This document shows, in pieces, positions 36,772-46,164 of a stretch of DNA of 64,000 nucleotides. Position 1 is the first letter of the stretch, and every line of letters starts with the position of its first letter. Below the pieces are notes generated by a model. It was not told the DNA's origin. It saw only the letters and a program-made list of their open reading frames with translations, and ran no database searches. Both the position numbers and the translations under genes were made by a program. The DNA comes from Shewanella sp. OPT22 (GTDB taxonomy: Bacteria > Pseudomonadota > Gammaproteobacteria > Enterobacterales > Shewanellaceae), in the NCBI RefSeq assembly GCF_004168585.1, contig NZ_PGVH01000001.1:1-64000 (forward strand), in the 5' to 3' direction.

Positions 36772-37547
36772 GTTGTATTTTCCCTCTTTGATACCAGTTC
36801 TGGTGCAACACCTAACCCCATGGAAGCGTCAATGATGGCGCCATGGAGAATTTGCGATTGCTCACTTGCTAAGAATAGACACAAATTTGCAATTTCCGAG
36901 GGCTCAATGAGGCGTTTTTTAGCTAGATTTGCAATAAATTGTGCTCTTTCTTCATAAGAGAGAGAGTCCAACGTTGAAGCGTTGAACATATCGGTATTGG
37001 TCGCCCCTGGACAGATAGCGAAAATATCAATATTGGAATGAACATGCTCACTCGCTAACTGCTTGGTCATGAAAGTTAATGCGGCTTTACTCATACCATC
37101 CGCTAACCTAAAAGATGGAAAATGGGTGATACCACCACCAACCGAAGCCACATTAATAATTTTTCCACCTCGCTCAAGCATTGACGGAACGAGCGATTGG
37201 CAAAGCCAAAGAGGCCCCAAAGCATTAACGTGCAATAAAGCTTGGTCTTGTTCAAATTGGTTTTTACTGACCTGCTCAACCGTTTTACTGCCTAACCCTG
37301 CATTATTAATAAGGACATCAATTTTTCGACCGAGTTGACTGATAAGTTGTTGGTGTGAATGTTGATTACCTTGAAATAACTGATGAAACTCTAAACGGTG
37401 AGAACCATATTCTGCAAGAAGTTTTTGTGCGACGTCTTGTTTTCGGTAGTACGTGCCCACAACATAGTAGCCCTTACTTAAGAAGAGTTTTAAGGTTGCG
37501 AGACCAATGCCACGAGTGGCACCTGTAATAAGAAGTGTCTTTTCCAT
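36768..37547 (-). CDS. Short-chain dehydrogenase/reductase lacking the catalytic Tyr
   Basis: The 259-aa SDR has the cofactor motif TGATRGIG (8-15), NNAG near 88, NVASVGGG with the catalytic Ser, CPGATNTDMF, and the C-terminal FLASEQSQILHGAIIDASMG. The YxxxK active-site motif reads DGMSK: Tyr is replaced by Asp (codon GAT at 37100-37098; one base from TAT), while Lys is kept. It is therefore unlikely to catalyse the usual hydride-transfer chemistry in the normal way. It is coupled to the PLP enzyme downstream and has a ribosome site (AAGGAG) on the minus strand. Confidence 0.88.
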   Translation of the reverse strand: MEKTLLITGATRGIGLATLKLFLSKGYYVVGTYYRKQDVAQKLLAEYGSHRLEFHQLFQGNQHSHQQLISQLGRKIDVLINNAGLGSKTVEQVSKNQFEQDQALLHVNALGPLWLCQSLVPSMLERGGKIINVASVGGGITHFPSFRLADGMSKAALTFMTKQLASEHVHSNIDIFAICPGATNTDMFNASTLDSLSYEERAQFIANLAKKRLIEPSEIANLCLFLASEQSQILHGAIIDASMGLGVAPELVSKRENTT

Positions 37548-37706
37548 ATAAGGAGTTATATCAGGTTCGTTGAGTACAGTAACAAATATGAAAAAGGTTT
37601 AATCTTCGGTATAACAGTAAAGGAAAGTAGAAAGGCTTATTGCGGGCATAATCATTGTGATTTTTATATAATCTCAGATAGTCCTGCTATGAACCAAAAT
37701 TAATCC

Positions 37707-38675
37707 ATGCTTCAAAAACAACCTGAAAAAAAAGCAATGAGTAAAAAGTTACATCCAAGAAACCGACATAATCAAGGTTATGACTTTACTCAGCTGGTGG
37801 CTTGCTGCCCCAAATTACAAGCTGAGTTGATTAAAACGCCTATTGGAACCGATTCAATTAACTTTTCTAATCCCAAGTCTGTTTTATTGTTGAATGAAGC
37901 ATTATTAAAGTCTGAATATGGCATTCGGTATTGGCACTTAGCGGAAAACTTCTTATGTCCACCTATCCCTGGTCGGGTTGATTATTTACATTACGTGGCT
38001 GATTTACTCGCAGCTACTTATAAAACGAAAGTCAAAAAACTGAATCAGAGAACAATTCGTGGGTTAGATATTGGTTGTGGCGCCAGTTTGATTTATCCGT
38101 TGTTAGGGTGTAAATCTTATGGTTGGCATTTCGTTGGTAGTGATATTCATTTACCGTCAGTAAAGGCTTCTCAGCTTTTAGTGGAAGCTAATAAATTATC
38201 TGCAAATATCAATGTTCGACATCAACTTGATAATAAACACTTCTTTAAAAATATCATTAAAGAAGGTGAGTTTTTCGACTTTACGATGTGTAATCCCCCT
38301 TTTCATAAAAGCGCTGCTGAAGCTGAAACGGGCAGTAAACGTAAATTAGACAACTTAGCGAGTCATCAGCGCAAGAGGAGAGGAAGTCAGACTGAGAACA
38401 GCCAAAAGCTTAACTTCTCTGGACAAAGTAATGAACTTTGGTGTGATGGCGGAGAGTCTTTATTCATTGCAAACATGATTAAAGAGAGCAGAGATTTTGC
38501 TCATCAGTGCTACTGGTTTACATCGCTATTGGCTAAAAAAGATAACCTTCCGGCAATTAAGAGGGCTTTAAAAAATGCCAATGTGGCTCAACACAAAATT
38601 ATCAATATGCAGCAGGGGCAGAAAATCACTAGAGTGGTGTGTTGGACATTTCAAACCTTCAAAGCCGCTTCATGA
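37707..38675 (+). CDS. rlmF: 23S rRNA (adenine-1618-N6)-methyltransferase RlmF
   Basis: The protein methylates A1618 of 23S rRNA using SAM. LHPRNRHNQGYDF opens the conserved part, then GLDIGCGASLIYPLLG (SAM loop), the catalytic NPPFHKSAAEA and NELWCDGGE. A basic insertion (SHQRKRRGSQTENSQ) after SKRKLDNL is longer than in E. coli. Two starts are possible: ATG 37707 (322 aa) or ATG 37737 (312 aa); neither has a clear ribosome site, and the family tolerates short N-terminal extensions. Confidence 0.94.
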   Translation: MLQKQPEKKAMSKKLHPRNRHNQGYDFTQLVACCPKLQAELIKTPIGTDSINFSNPKSVLLLNEALLKSEYGIRYWHLAENFLCPPIPGRVDYLHYVADLLAATYKTKVKKLNQRTIRGLDIGCGASLIYPLLGCKSYGWHFVGSDIHLPSVKASQLLVEANKLSANINVRHQLDNKHFFKNIIKEGEFFDFTMCNPPFHKSAAEAETGSKRKLDNLASHQRKRRGSQTENSQKLNFSGQSNELWCDGGESLFIANMIKESRDFAHQCYWFTSLLAKKDNLPAIKRALKNANVAQHKIINMQQGQKITRVVCWTFQTFKAAS

Positions 38676-38771
38676 TGTTAACCATGTTTAATCAAGGAAT
38701 CACTTTCCCTTAAATCTATCTCGCTATTTTTAATATAAAATATTTCTATTGAAATAGAGTTCGAGGTAACC

Positions 38772-40979
38772 ATGAGTTGTTCACTAAAGCCTTATGCTTC
38801 TTGTGTCGCTTTTCAGGAGCCTAGCCCTGCTCATGGCCCTAGATATACACAAATAAAACCATCGCTTTCTGCCAAAATGCAAGCTAGCGCCGTTATAACA
38901 GCACTCAGTCCTTATTTGCCTACTGAAGGAATCGATGGCAGCCTAACAAGGAATTATGTTAACTACTTGTTAGGCCCTCAAGTTGATCTTCAACAATCTT
39001 TTCTAGCCATGTCTTATATTATCGAAAAGCTCCCCCAAAACGTTCGAGCTGAAGACGTAAAATTTAGTATCAATTATCAGCTTGACTCATCCTGCTTAGA
39101 ACCTGAAAAATGCGATGTTTTTATTTCATTAGATTTGAGTAATGGTACGAATTATGAGGTAAAGCAGTTTAAAGGCATACCCAAAGAGCAAGCTGAAGAG
39201 TTAAGCAATAAGCTGGAGTCGTGTTATCTAAACACCCGTGAGTCTGTTGAACCTATAACAACAATGGATAGTGGTGTTTGTTTGGAGAATTTTTCAGGAC
39301 AGGGTTCAGTGTCTTCAACTAGGCAAATGACTCAAGTCATGAGTAATCCGTCGAAAAAGGCTGCTTCGGTTGAGGTGGAAAGTGAAGGTACGCTAACTTT
39401 ACAAAACTTCCAGAAAAAAGGTATTGAAAAAGAGATAGGTGAAGGTCAACAATATACTGAAGAATTTGAATTAGAAGAAGGCTTGCGATTCACCCCTGTG
39501 CCGAAACCTGATAATTCAGCTGATATTGGTAAGAGCGATCGCAAAAATATGTGTTTTGCTAGAAATGAAAAAAAGTATGCAACTCGAAACGGCCGTATTT
39601 TAATTGATTCAGCTAGACCACAGTTTACAATGCGTTTGAATCACCACCCCAAGCTTTGTAATCCTATTGATGTTTTTTTATCGAAAGCCGACTTAATGCA
39701 CTTAATGCGTCATGAATGTGATCATTCGCAAAGATTTGCTGAGCTATTTAAAGATTTGTGTAGCGATACTGAAGATAGTGTCTCCCAAGTTGGCAAGTAT
39801 CATTGTATAAGAGAGCTTCCCACATTATCTGGAGTTAAGTTTATTGAAGAAGTGGTGAAGGATGAAGAAGGTAGAGAATATGTCAAACACTCTATTGTTC
39901 ATAAATATAAGTATGTGTTCAACATTCTGCCTATTGAACATTGTAAACCCAAAATATCGCCGCTCGATGGGAGTTTTGTCACTAAATATGGTGATTGTTC
40001 AACGGAACAAAAACTTAGGCAATCTAAATATATGTATCAACAGATGCAGCAATGGCAACAGGCAAGTGATGCGAATGCTCTTTTAAGGCATAACCAAGGC
40101 CATACAATCAATCCAATGTATCGAGGGAAAATACACTTCAGTGAGACCTATCCTGAAACACCTAATAAGACCGTCTTTCTTACCAAAGGAGGATTATATT
40201 TGTGCATTGAGGGTAACGATGTAAAGGAATCTATATCCGCATTAGATATGTCTCAACATAGAGAACCGTTTATTCGTCAATTCTGTAAAACGGATATGGA
40301 ACATATTTGGTTACATGAGGTTGATACGCAAACAAACCCACAAATAGCGGCTTACAGGTTGGGGGTTTTAAAGTCTGAAATGTTTAAACCTGAATACCAA
40401 AACCAGATTGTGATCAGCGAAACTTTACCTTCCAAGGATTGCTTAGCCGTTTATAAAACCAAAGGAGGTTTATATTTAGTCGTTGAAAATCCTATGGTCG
40501 TTGAAAATCCTATGGTCGTTGAAAATCCTATGGTTGCAGCTAAGCTCGAAGCGGCTCAATTTGGGGATGATAAATGGGTGACAAAAAGTATTGAAGAAAT
40601 GGGTTATCCACAATTGGATTTTGACTCTTCAGAGTGGCGAAACTGGTTTTGTAAATCTAGACAAGAATTATCGTCATTTCAGGCAAGAGAATGGTTAATT
40701 GAACTCGATAAATATAAAGAAGAAAAACACGCTAACTATCGTCTATCAATGCTTACATCTAAGCTTTTTAAAGAAGAGTTTCAACAAGCAGTAACAATAA
40801 CGAAAACAGCTCCAACAAATGGAGAGCATTTTCAACGAGCTTACAAAACTTCTGGCGGTTTGTATTTAGTATTTAAAACCAGAATTGATAAAGCCAGAGT
40901 TCATGACGAAAATTACGCTCAATTGACAAAAAGTGTTCTTTCAAAATATGAGGATACCCCTGCAAAGGCGTCAAATTAG
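38772..40979 (+). CDS. Large orphan protein with three GGLYLV repeats, 735 aa
   Basis: I do not recognise this protein. There is no signal peptide or membrane helix. The N-terminal 130 residues are helical then beta (LSPYLPTEGIDGSLT, VDLQQSFLAMSYIIEKL, CDVFISLDLSNG). The middle is charged. The C-terminal third has three related units ending in KTKGGLYLV-type strands near 473, 565 and 695, each preceded by YRL..L.S..FK.EYQ..I.ISET.P. Within it VVENPM is repeated three times (40479-40532). GAGGTAA precedes the ATG. Size, repeats, lack of known domains and similar neighbours suggest a secreted effector, but this is inference. Confidence 0.75.
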   Translation: MSCSLKPYASCVAFQEPSPAHGPRYTQIKPSLSAKMQASAVITALSPYLPTEGIDGSLTRNYVNYLLGPQVDLQQSFLAMSYIIEKLPQNVRAEDVKFSINYQLDSSCLEPEKCDVFISLDLSNGTNYEVKQFKGIPKEQAEELSNKLESCYLNTRESVEPITTMDSGVCLENFSGQGSVSSTRQMTQVMSNPSKKAASVEVESEGTLTLQNFQKKGIEKEIGEGQQYTEEFELEEGLRFTPVPKPDNSADIGKSDRKNMCFARNEKKYATRNGRILIDSARPQFTMRLNHHPKLCNPIDVFLSKADLMHLMRHECDHSQRFAELFKDLCSDTEDSVSQVGKYHCIRELPTLSGVKFIEEVVKDEEGREYVKHSIVHKYKYVFNILPIEHCKPKISPLDGSFVTKYGDCSTEQKLRQSKYMYQQMQQWQQASDANALLRHNQGHTINPMYRGKIHFSETYPETPNKTVFLTKGGLYLCIEGNDVKESISALDMSQHREPFIRQFCKTDMEHIWLHEVDTQTNPQIAAYRLGVLKSEMFKPEYQNQIVISETLPSKDCLAVYKTKGGLYLVVENPMVVENPMVVENPMVAAKLEAAQFGDDKWVTKSIEEMGYPQLDFDSSEWRNWFCKSRQELSSFQAREWLIELDKYKEEKHANYRLSMLTSKLFKEEFQQAVTITKTAPTNGEHFQRAYKTSGGLYLVFKTRIDKARVHDENYAQLTKSVLSKYEDTPAKASN
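40479..40532 (+). repeat. 18-bp in-frame tandem repeat, three copies (VVENPM)
   Basis: GTCGTTGAAAATCCTATG occurs three times without a single mismatch, then degenerates (GTTGCAGCT). It keeps frame in the 735-aa orphan gene and adds six residues per copy. Perfect identity implies recent expansion or ongoing slippage. Confidence 0.93.
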
Positions 40980-41044
40980 CATTTTTATACACAGTTAACT
41001 TTGTTTAGTTGAACGTTTAAATAAATTGAGGGGTGGCAATTTAA

Positions 41045-41072
41045 GAAAAAAACGAACTGCAAATGCAGTTCG
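41045..41072 (-). terminator. Rho-independent terminator downstream of the amidohydrolase gene
   Basis: On the minus strand CGAACTGCA (41072-41064) pairs with TGCAGTTCG (41061-41053) and is followed by seven T and then CTT. It lies about 140 bp after the amidohydrolase stop. Between the two gene ends (40980-41209) nothing else is seen. Confidence 0.85.
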
Positions 41073-41209
41073 CAAACACAGGGACAACGATGAAACGAGT
41101 AATAGGAAATTCGTAACTCTTTGGCAATCACGAATTGTTACTCTAAACATCAACCGAAATGGATTGCATGATGCTTATCTAAATTGACCGTCAGTCATTC
41201 TGTTTTATT

Positions 41210-42868
41210 TCACCGTGCAAATACTTTTTTCCCATCGACCCAAGTTTGCAATACTTTGGTTTGCCAAATATCGGCTTGTGACACTTCAAAAATATCCCTA
41301 TCGATAATGATTAAATCCGCTTTCAGCCCCGGTGTTAACTGGCCGATTTGTGTCTCTTTATGTGAAGCAAAGGCGTTGTTAGTCGTAAAGCTGGCAAGCG
41401 CTTCTGTTCGACTCATCTTCTCTTGAGGGTACCAACCTTCCGGAGGCTGGTTTTGATGATCTTGGCGTGAAATTGAAGAAAATAGTCCAAAAAATGGATT
41501 AGCCGATTCAATAGGAAAATCAGAACCGGCAGCAATGACAGCATTTGAGTCGAGTAATTTACGCCAAGCATAAGCGCCTTTAATGCGCTCTGCTCCTAAG
41601 CGGTCTTCAGCCATATTTTTATCTGATGTGGCGTGAGTTGCCTGCATAGACGCAATGACACCAAGCTGACTAAAGCGAGGTATATCGCTGAGTTGCAACA
41701 CTTGAGCATGTTCAATTCGATGGCGTAAAGATTTACTGTCGGTTTTGGAAATTAAGTTTTCATAATGATCGAGCACTAACTGATTAGCTCTATCGCCAAT
41801 CGCATGAGTATTCACCTGGAATCCTGAGGACATGGCTTGTTTTATGATTTTCTTTAACTCTGAACCACGGTAAAGCAATAAACCTTTATGGTCATGTTTA
41901 TCGCTGTAATCTTCGATTAATGCAGCTCCGCGACTGCCTAATGCGCCATCCGATAAAATTTTAATGCTGGCAATATCGAATTTGCCTGATGGATGATGAT
42001 AAGGGCCTTGCTGCATGAGGGAATCAAAATTACGATCACCTGCGGCGACCATGGCATAGATTCGTATTGGCAGTTCGTTGTTATCAGCCAATGCTTTAAA
42101 TACGTCTAAGGTATCACTGCTGACGCCTGCATCATGGACGCCTGTGAGTCCTTGTTTTGCAAGTTCAGCCATCGACTTTTTAAGGATGCTTTTCTTTTCA
42201 TCTGCGCTTAGTTCAGGAATGTGTTTGCTGATCAAGTCTTGGGCGTTATCGATAAATACACCAGTAGGCTCACCATTGGCATCTCGAATAATCTCACCGC
42301 CAGTCGGAGATATTGTGGTTTTATCGACGCCTGCAAGTTTTAGTGCTGCAGTGTTTGCCCATGCGGCATGGCCATCAACTCTTCGAAGCCATACGGGGGT
42401 ATCTGGGAAAACCTTATCAAGAGAAGCTTTGGTTGGGAACGCATTGGCGTTCCACAGCACTTGGTTCCAACCTCGCCCTTGAATCCATGCTAATTCAGGG
42501 TTTTGTTTGCGAAATGCCAGCGATTTTTCAACGGCGGCTTGTTCTGACGTAACTCCACGAAGGTTAATGCGACTGAGGTTTAAACCATAACCAAGAACAT
42601 GCCCATGTGCATCGATTAAGCCTGGTAATACGGTTTTTCCTTGGCCGTCAATGATTGTTACGTTGTCGTCGATGGTACAGGAATCAATGCAAATTTTATC
42701 AATTTTGTCGTTGGTAAATTGAATGGCATTAAATTTTATAAGTTCATCATTATTGATCGTGTAACCGTTGATATTGGTGAGCAGCGAAGTTTTTGACCAC
42801 GCTTGAAAAGAGAAAGCGATTAAAAGAGTGAGCATTGAGACTAAAGTGAGTATATTTTTGCTAAGCAT
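41210..42868 (-). CDS. Exported amidohydrolase family protein (YtcJ/NfdA-like)
   Basis: The protein has 552 aa from ATG 42868; an in-frame TTG at 42880 would add four residues. A signal peptide (to about 27, LTLLIAFSFQAWS) leads to an amidohydrolase-3 domain. LPGLIDAHGHVLGYG carries the first metal His pair. GRGWNQVLWNANAFPT, RRVDGHAAWANT, ILSDGALGSRGAAL, VNTHAIGDRAN, RIEHAQVL and AAGSDFPIESANPF follow in family order, ending GLKADLIIIDRD. Homologues hydrolyse N-substituted amides and are often periplasmic. The substrate is unknown. It lies between two orphan effector-like genes. Confidence 0.9.
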   Translation of the reverse strand: MLSKNILTLVSMLTLLIAFSFQAWSKTSLLTNINGYTINNDELIKFNAIQFTNDKIDKICIDSCTIDDNVTIIDGQGKTVLPGLIDAHGHVLGYGLNLSRINLRGVTSEQAAVEKSLAFRKQNPELAWIQGRGWNQVLWNANAFPTKASLDKVFPDTPVWLRRVDGHAAWANTAALKLAGVDKTTISPTGGEIIRDANGEPTGVFIDNAQDLISKHIPELSADEKKSILKKSMAELAKQGLTGVHDAGVSSDTLDVFKALADNNELPIRIYAMVAAGDRNFDSLMQQGPYHHPSGKFDIASIKILSDGALGSRGAALIEDYSDKHDHKGLLLYRGSELKKIIKQAMSSGFQVNTHAIGDRANQLVLDHYENLISKTDSKSLRHRIEHAQVLQLSDIPRFSQLGVIASMQATHATSDKNMAEDRLGAERIKGAYAWRKLLDSNAVIAAGSDFPIESANPFFGLFSSISRQDHQNQPPEGWYPQEKMSRTEALASFTTNNAFASHKETQIGQLTPGLKADLIIIDRDIFEVSQADIWQTKVLQTWVDGKKVFAR

Positions 42869-43014
42869 TGTTTTCTTCAATATCCTTATTGTTGTTAATT
42901 TGTTGGTCTTGAATGTATCGCTTTGAGTTTAATTAAGATAAAAAATATTTAATTTCAGGCTCATCATAAGTTAAAAATCATCTACAGCAAAATAAGTATA
43001 CTGATGAAGGAAAT

Positions 43015-45066
43015 TTGTTAAGTGAGCTTAATATGTCAGCTGTTTCTCCTACCTCTATTTGCCAGCCTTCTGCTATTGCAGAACCGGGACCTACACTCTC
43101 AGGCCAACAGCGAAGGCAAGTAAATGAGATTGTAGACTTGATTGAAGTCTATATCCCAATAGATAAAGTAGGTGACATTCGAAATGACTTAGAGGCGTTA
43201 ATTCTAGATACGCTATATAGAAATGTTGAAGAGTTAGTTCGTAAAATAAATAGCGCAATTGTTACGGTGGGAAGAGAGCAGGCTTGCTCATTGCAACTTG
43301 AGAGAACCGCTCCCTCTTTTTTGACAGGTAAATCAGAATATAAGCTCGTCGTTGATTGCTCAATATTAGCGTCTGAGCATAAACAAGAATATGAGTTGTC
43401 TATTGTTTCGCCTAAATCAGTTGAAGAGTGTTTGAGCCAAGAGCTGGCATATGTTCAAAGATCGAACGTCAGCTTGGTAAAGGAAGCTGAAAAACAGGAA
43501 GACGCTCTAATTAATATGGAAAGAAAAAAGGCATTCCTTGGAGAAATTACCGCCTATTTAGAATGCGATAGGCATGTTGTTACAGAAGTGCTGGTTCCAT
43601 TTTGTCACCCTCCGGAATTACAAGAGTTAATCGGTGTTTATCATAAATTAGCTCAATTACATGAACAGTTTGAAGGTAAAGCTGCTCTTCCAGTGTTTAT
43701 TGAGCGGATATCTATCGAACCGAATGAATTTCAATACACTTTAGCCTTGAGGCAAAAGTCATCGTCAACGAAAGTGCTTTATTGCGGCAGAGTTTGCAGT
43801 AAAGACAAAGTGACTGAACCTTATGTTCAGATAGGTAACCCCGATCTGGTTTTTGAACATTCAAAAAAAGAGCCTAATATAAGCTCTGAAGAAACGGCAA
43901 CACTATCGAGTTTTAATTCAATAACCCGTCAGTTAGTTTCACAAGTAGATGAACGGCAGGCAAATAAGGAAAGAGATCAATGGGGGCTAGCAGGTGAAAG
44001 TCGAGCATACTTTGAAAGTGCTGTTGTTGATCGCTTTTCTCAAATTGTCACCTCTGAACAAGTTCATAATATTTTAAGCCAATTAACAATACCTGTGACA
44101 CACCAAATGTTGATGGATGTCTGCGAGGAATTGATTAGCATCACGCTTGATAACCACAGAGAAGTGGCTCAAACTATTTTTTGGGTGACGACGGAAGTGA
44201 ACTTAAAAGATAAAACGGCAACTCATAGACTCATTTTTAAGGATCCTAAATATCCTAATCAACGATTTCAACTCGGTAAAGTTGTTATCCCTCAACATGG
44301 CGAGAAACCCAAACAACTTGCGCTAGATGCTTCAGAGCTTCCTGAACCTGTTTACGAATTGCTCGTAGAGGGCAATGGAGAGAAAGTAACAGAGACATTA
44401 ACTCCAAAAAGAAATATATGGCAATATGCTGCTGAAAGGGCGCCTAATCAACCACAAAAAGATTTACAGGCCCAATCGGAGAATCGCCGCAGAGATTTTT
44501 CCCTATCAGCTGTAAAAGGCCAGACTGCAATCCAAACAGCTCTTCGCTATGGCGATAGACACAATAGTTCTGAAACTGCTCATTTTAGAAGGGAAGCTGA
44601 TACGTTTACTTCTCCAAGTCTTCCTCAAACTTCAGAGTCTATGCCGTACTCTGAGAAGATAAATCCTGAGCCTACTCTCCCAATCCAAAGCTGTCCTGAA
44701 GACATGCATGAAGACTCCTCATCCATTTACAATCAGTTTGTGTATGCAACTGATGACTCAGAAACTCAAGCTGTTTTTGAAAAATTTGAAGGCGTTGTTA
44801 ATTTAAAAAGTGATTATTTAGAAGATGTTTTTGGCACTCTGGGCTCAGAAATTAATGTTAGAGAGTTCTGTAGGGACTTTTTTATGCTGAAAGGAAAGTC
44901 TGGTTTTACAAAGGAACAAATCAGGTTGGACTTTGAGGAAGGTAATAACACGATACATTTACAGGTTTATGTGACTTCGCTGAACACTTGGAAAAATTAT
45001 AAGACTTACAAAGGTCGGACTTTTAATATTTCTATTGCAGATGCAAGCAGATTGATTGAGCAATAG
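43015..45066 (+). CDS. Large orphan protein with four degenerate helix-strand repeats, 683 aa
   Basis: I do not recognise this protein. No signal peptide or membrane helix is present. Four segments of about 100 residues (near 30-140, 170-285, 335-440 and 590-683) each begin with an amphipathic helix pair and continue with strands (for example DIRNDLEALILDTLYRNVEEL then YKLVVDCSIL; EEGNNTIHLQVYVTSL in the last). They look like divergent copies of one domain, in the same general style as the N-terminus of the 735-aa orphan. A low-complexity linker lies near 490-570. The start is TTG 43015 (AAGGAA just upstream) or ATG 43033. Confidence 0.72.
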   Translation: MLSELNMSAVSPTSICQPSAIAEPGPTLSGQQRRQVNEIVDLIEVYIPIDKVGDIRNDLEALILDTLYRNVEELVRKINSAIVTVGREQACSLQLERTAPSFLTGKSEYKLVVDCSILASEHKQEYELSIVSPKSVEECLSQELAYVQRSNVSLVKEAEKQEDALINMERKKAFLGEITAYLECDRHVVTEVLVPFCHPPELQELIGVYHKLAQLHEQFEGKAALPVFIERISIEPNEFQYTLALRQKSSSTKVLYCGRVCSKDKVTEPYVQIGNPDLVFEHSKKEPNISSEETATLSSFNSITRQLVSQVDERQANKERDQWGLAGESRAYFESAVVDRFSQIVTSEQVHNILSQLTIPVTHQMLMDVCEELISITLDNHREVAQTIFWVTTEVNLKDKTATHRLIFKDPKYPNQRFQLGKVVIPQHGEKPKQLALDASELPEPVYELLVEGNGEKVTETLTPKRNIWQYAAERAPNQPQKDLQAQSENRRRDFSLSAVKGQTAIQTALRYGDRHNSSETAHFRREADTFTSPSLPQTSESMPYSEKINPEPTLPIQSCPEDMHEDSSSIYNQFVYATDDSETQAVFEKFEGVVNLKSDYLEDVFGTLGSEINVREFCRDFFMLKGKSGFTKEQIRLDFEEGNNTIHLQVYVTSLNTWKNYKTYKGRTFNISIADASRLIEQ

Positions 45067-45141
45067 TATCTGATCCGTTTTCACAGACAGCTGAGCGTTT
45101 ACCACTATACTTAATTGAGTTATTAAAAACGGTGGCGATAA

Positions 45142-46164
45142 ATGAGATTACTTTGGGTGAGTTGTTGTTGCTTATTTCTTACAAGTTGTTTCAATCAAAC
45201 GGCTATTCAAGCCCTCGGTACACTTGAGAGAGATCGTATCACTTTTTCAGCGACGGGTAATGAAATTATTCGTCAGTTGCCTTTTCATGAAGGGGCTCAA
45301 GTCAAAGTGGGTGATGTTTTAGTCAAGCTAGATACTAAGCACCAAAACGCTATTACAGCTCAAGCTCAAGCGAACGTTGCCAAAGCCACCGCAATGTTAG
45401 CAAAACTTACTAATGGTGAGCGTCCAGAAGACATTGCTGTTGCCAACGCTAATATTGAAAATGCGAGAGCAAGGGATAACGAGACAGAAAAAACCTATCG
45501 TCGTATATCAGAACTTTATCAGAGGAAGTTAGTCAGCCGAGCTCAGCTTGATAGCGCCAAAGCGAGCAGGGACAGTGCTCGAGCCAATTTGAGTTCAGCC
45601 AATGAAGCTTTTAGAAAGCTTACCGCTGGCGCTAGAATCGAAGATATTGATCAAGCCAAAGCTGAACTCGAAGCTGCGAAAGCGGTGTTTGCCTTAGAAG
45701 AGCAACGATTAAAAGATCTTACGGTAACAGCAACCAGAAACGGGATACTTGACAGTTTACCTTATAAGCTAGGAGAACGAGTACCTACAGGTGGTGTAGT
45801 GGCTGTGGTATTGGCTGATAATGCCCCTTATGCGAGAGTATATGTACCTGCGTCTATGCGTCTTGACTTTGCGATTGGCAAACAAGTTGTAGTACATATT
45901 GATGGTGTGAAAACGTCGTTTCTGGGGCAGGTCAGAAAAATTTCTGATGAACCTGCTTTTAGTCCTTATTACGCATTGACGGAACAAGAACGTTCCCACC
46001 TTATGTATTTAGCAGAAATTACGCTCCCCAAAACGGCTGAACGATTACCTTCAGGTATGCCTGTGCAAGCCGATTTCTCTCCAATGATTCTCCCCCCGCC
46101 ACCGAGAATAAAAAAGAATAAGGACGAGCCTAAACAAGTCAGTCGCCCAAGGAACTCATTATGA
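45142..46164 (+). CDS. HlyD/MFP lipoprotein of an ABC exporter
   Basis: The 340-aa protein has a lipobox (CLFLTSC, Cys16), a lipoyl-type strand pair (FHEGAQVKVGDVLVKLD and VTATRNGILDSLPYKLGERV) and a long coiled hairpin at about 65-190. It is the YbhG/YhiI-like adaptor that goes with an ABC-2 exporter. Its stop overlaps the ATPase start by ATGA, so the three genes form one coupled operon. Lipidation would anchor it to the periplasmic face of the inner or outer membrane. Confidence 0.9.
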   Translation: MRLLWVSCCCLFLTSCFNQTAIQALGTLERDRITFSATGNEIIRQLPFHEGAQVKVGDVLVKLDTKHQNAITAQAQANVAKATAMLAKLTNGERPEDIAVANANIENARARDNETEKTYRRISELYQRKLVSRAQLDSAKASRDSARANLSSANEAFRKLTAGARIEDIDQAKAELEAAKAVFALEEQRLKDLTVTATRNGILDSLPYKLGERVPTGGVVAVVLADNAPYARVYVPASMRLDFAIGKQVVVHIDGVKTSFLGQVRKISDEPAFSPYYALTEQERSHLMYLAEITLPKTAERLPSGMPVQADFSPMILPPPPRIKKNKDEPKQVSRPRNSL

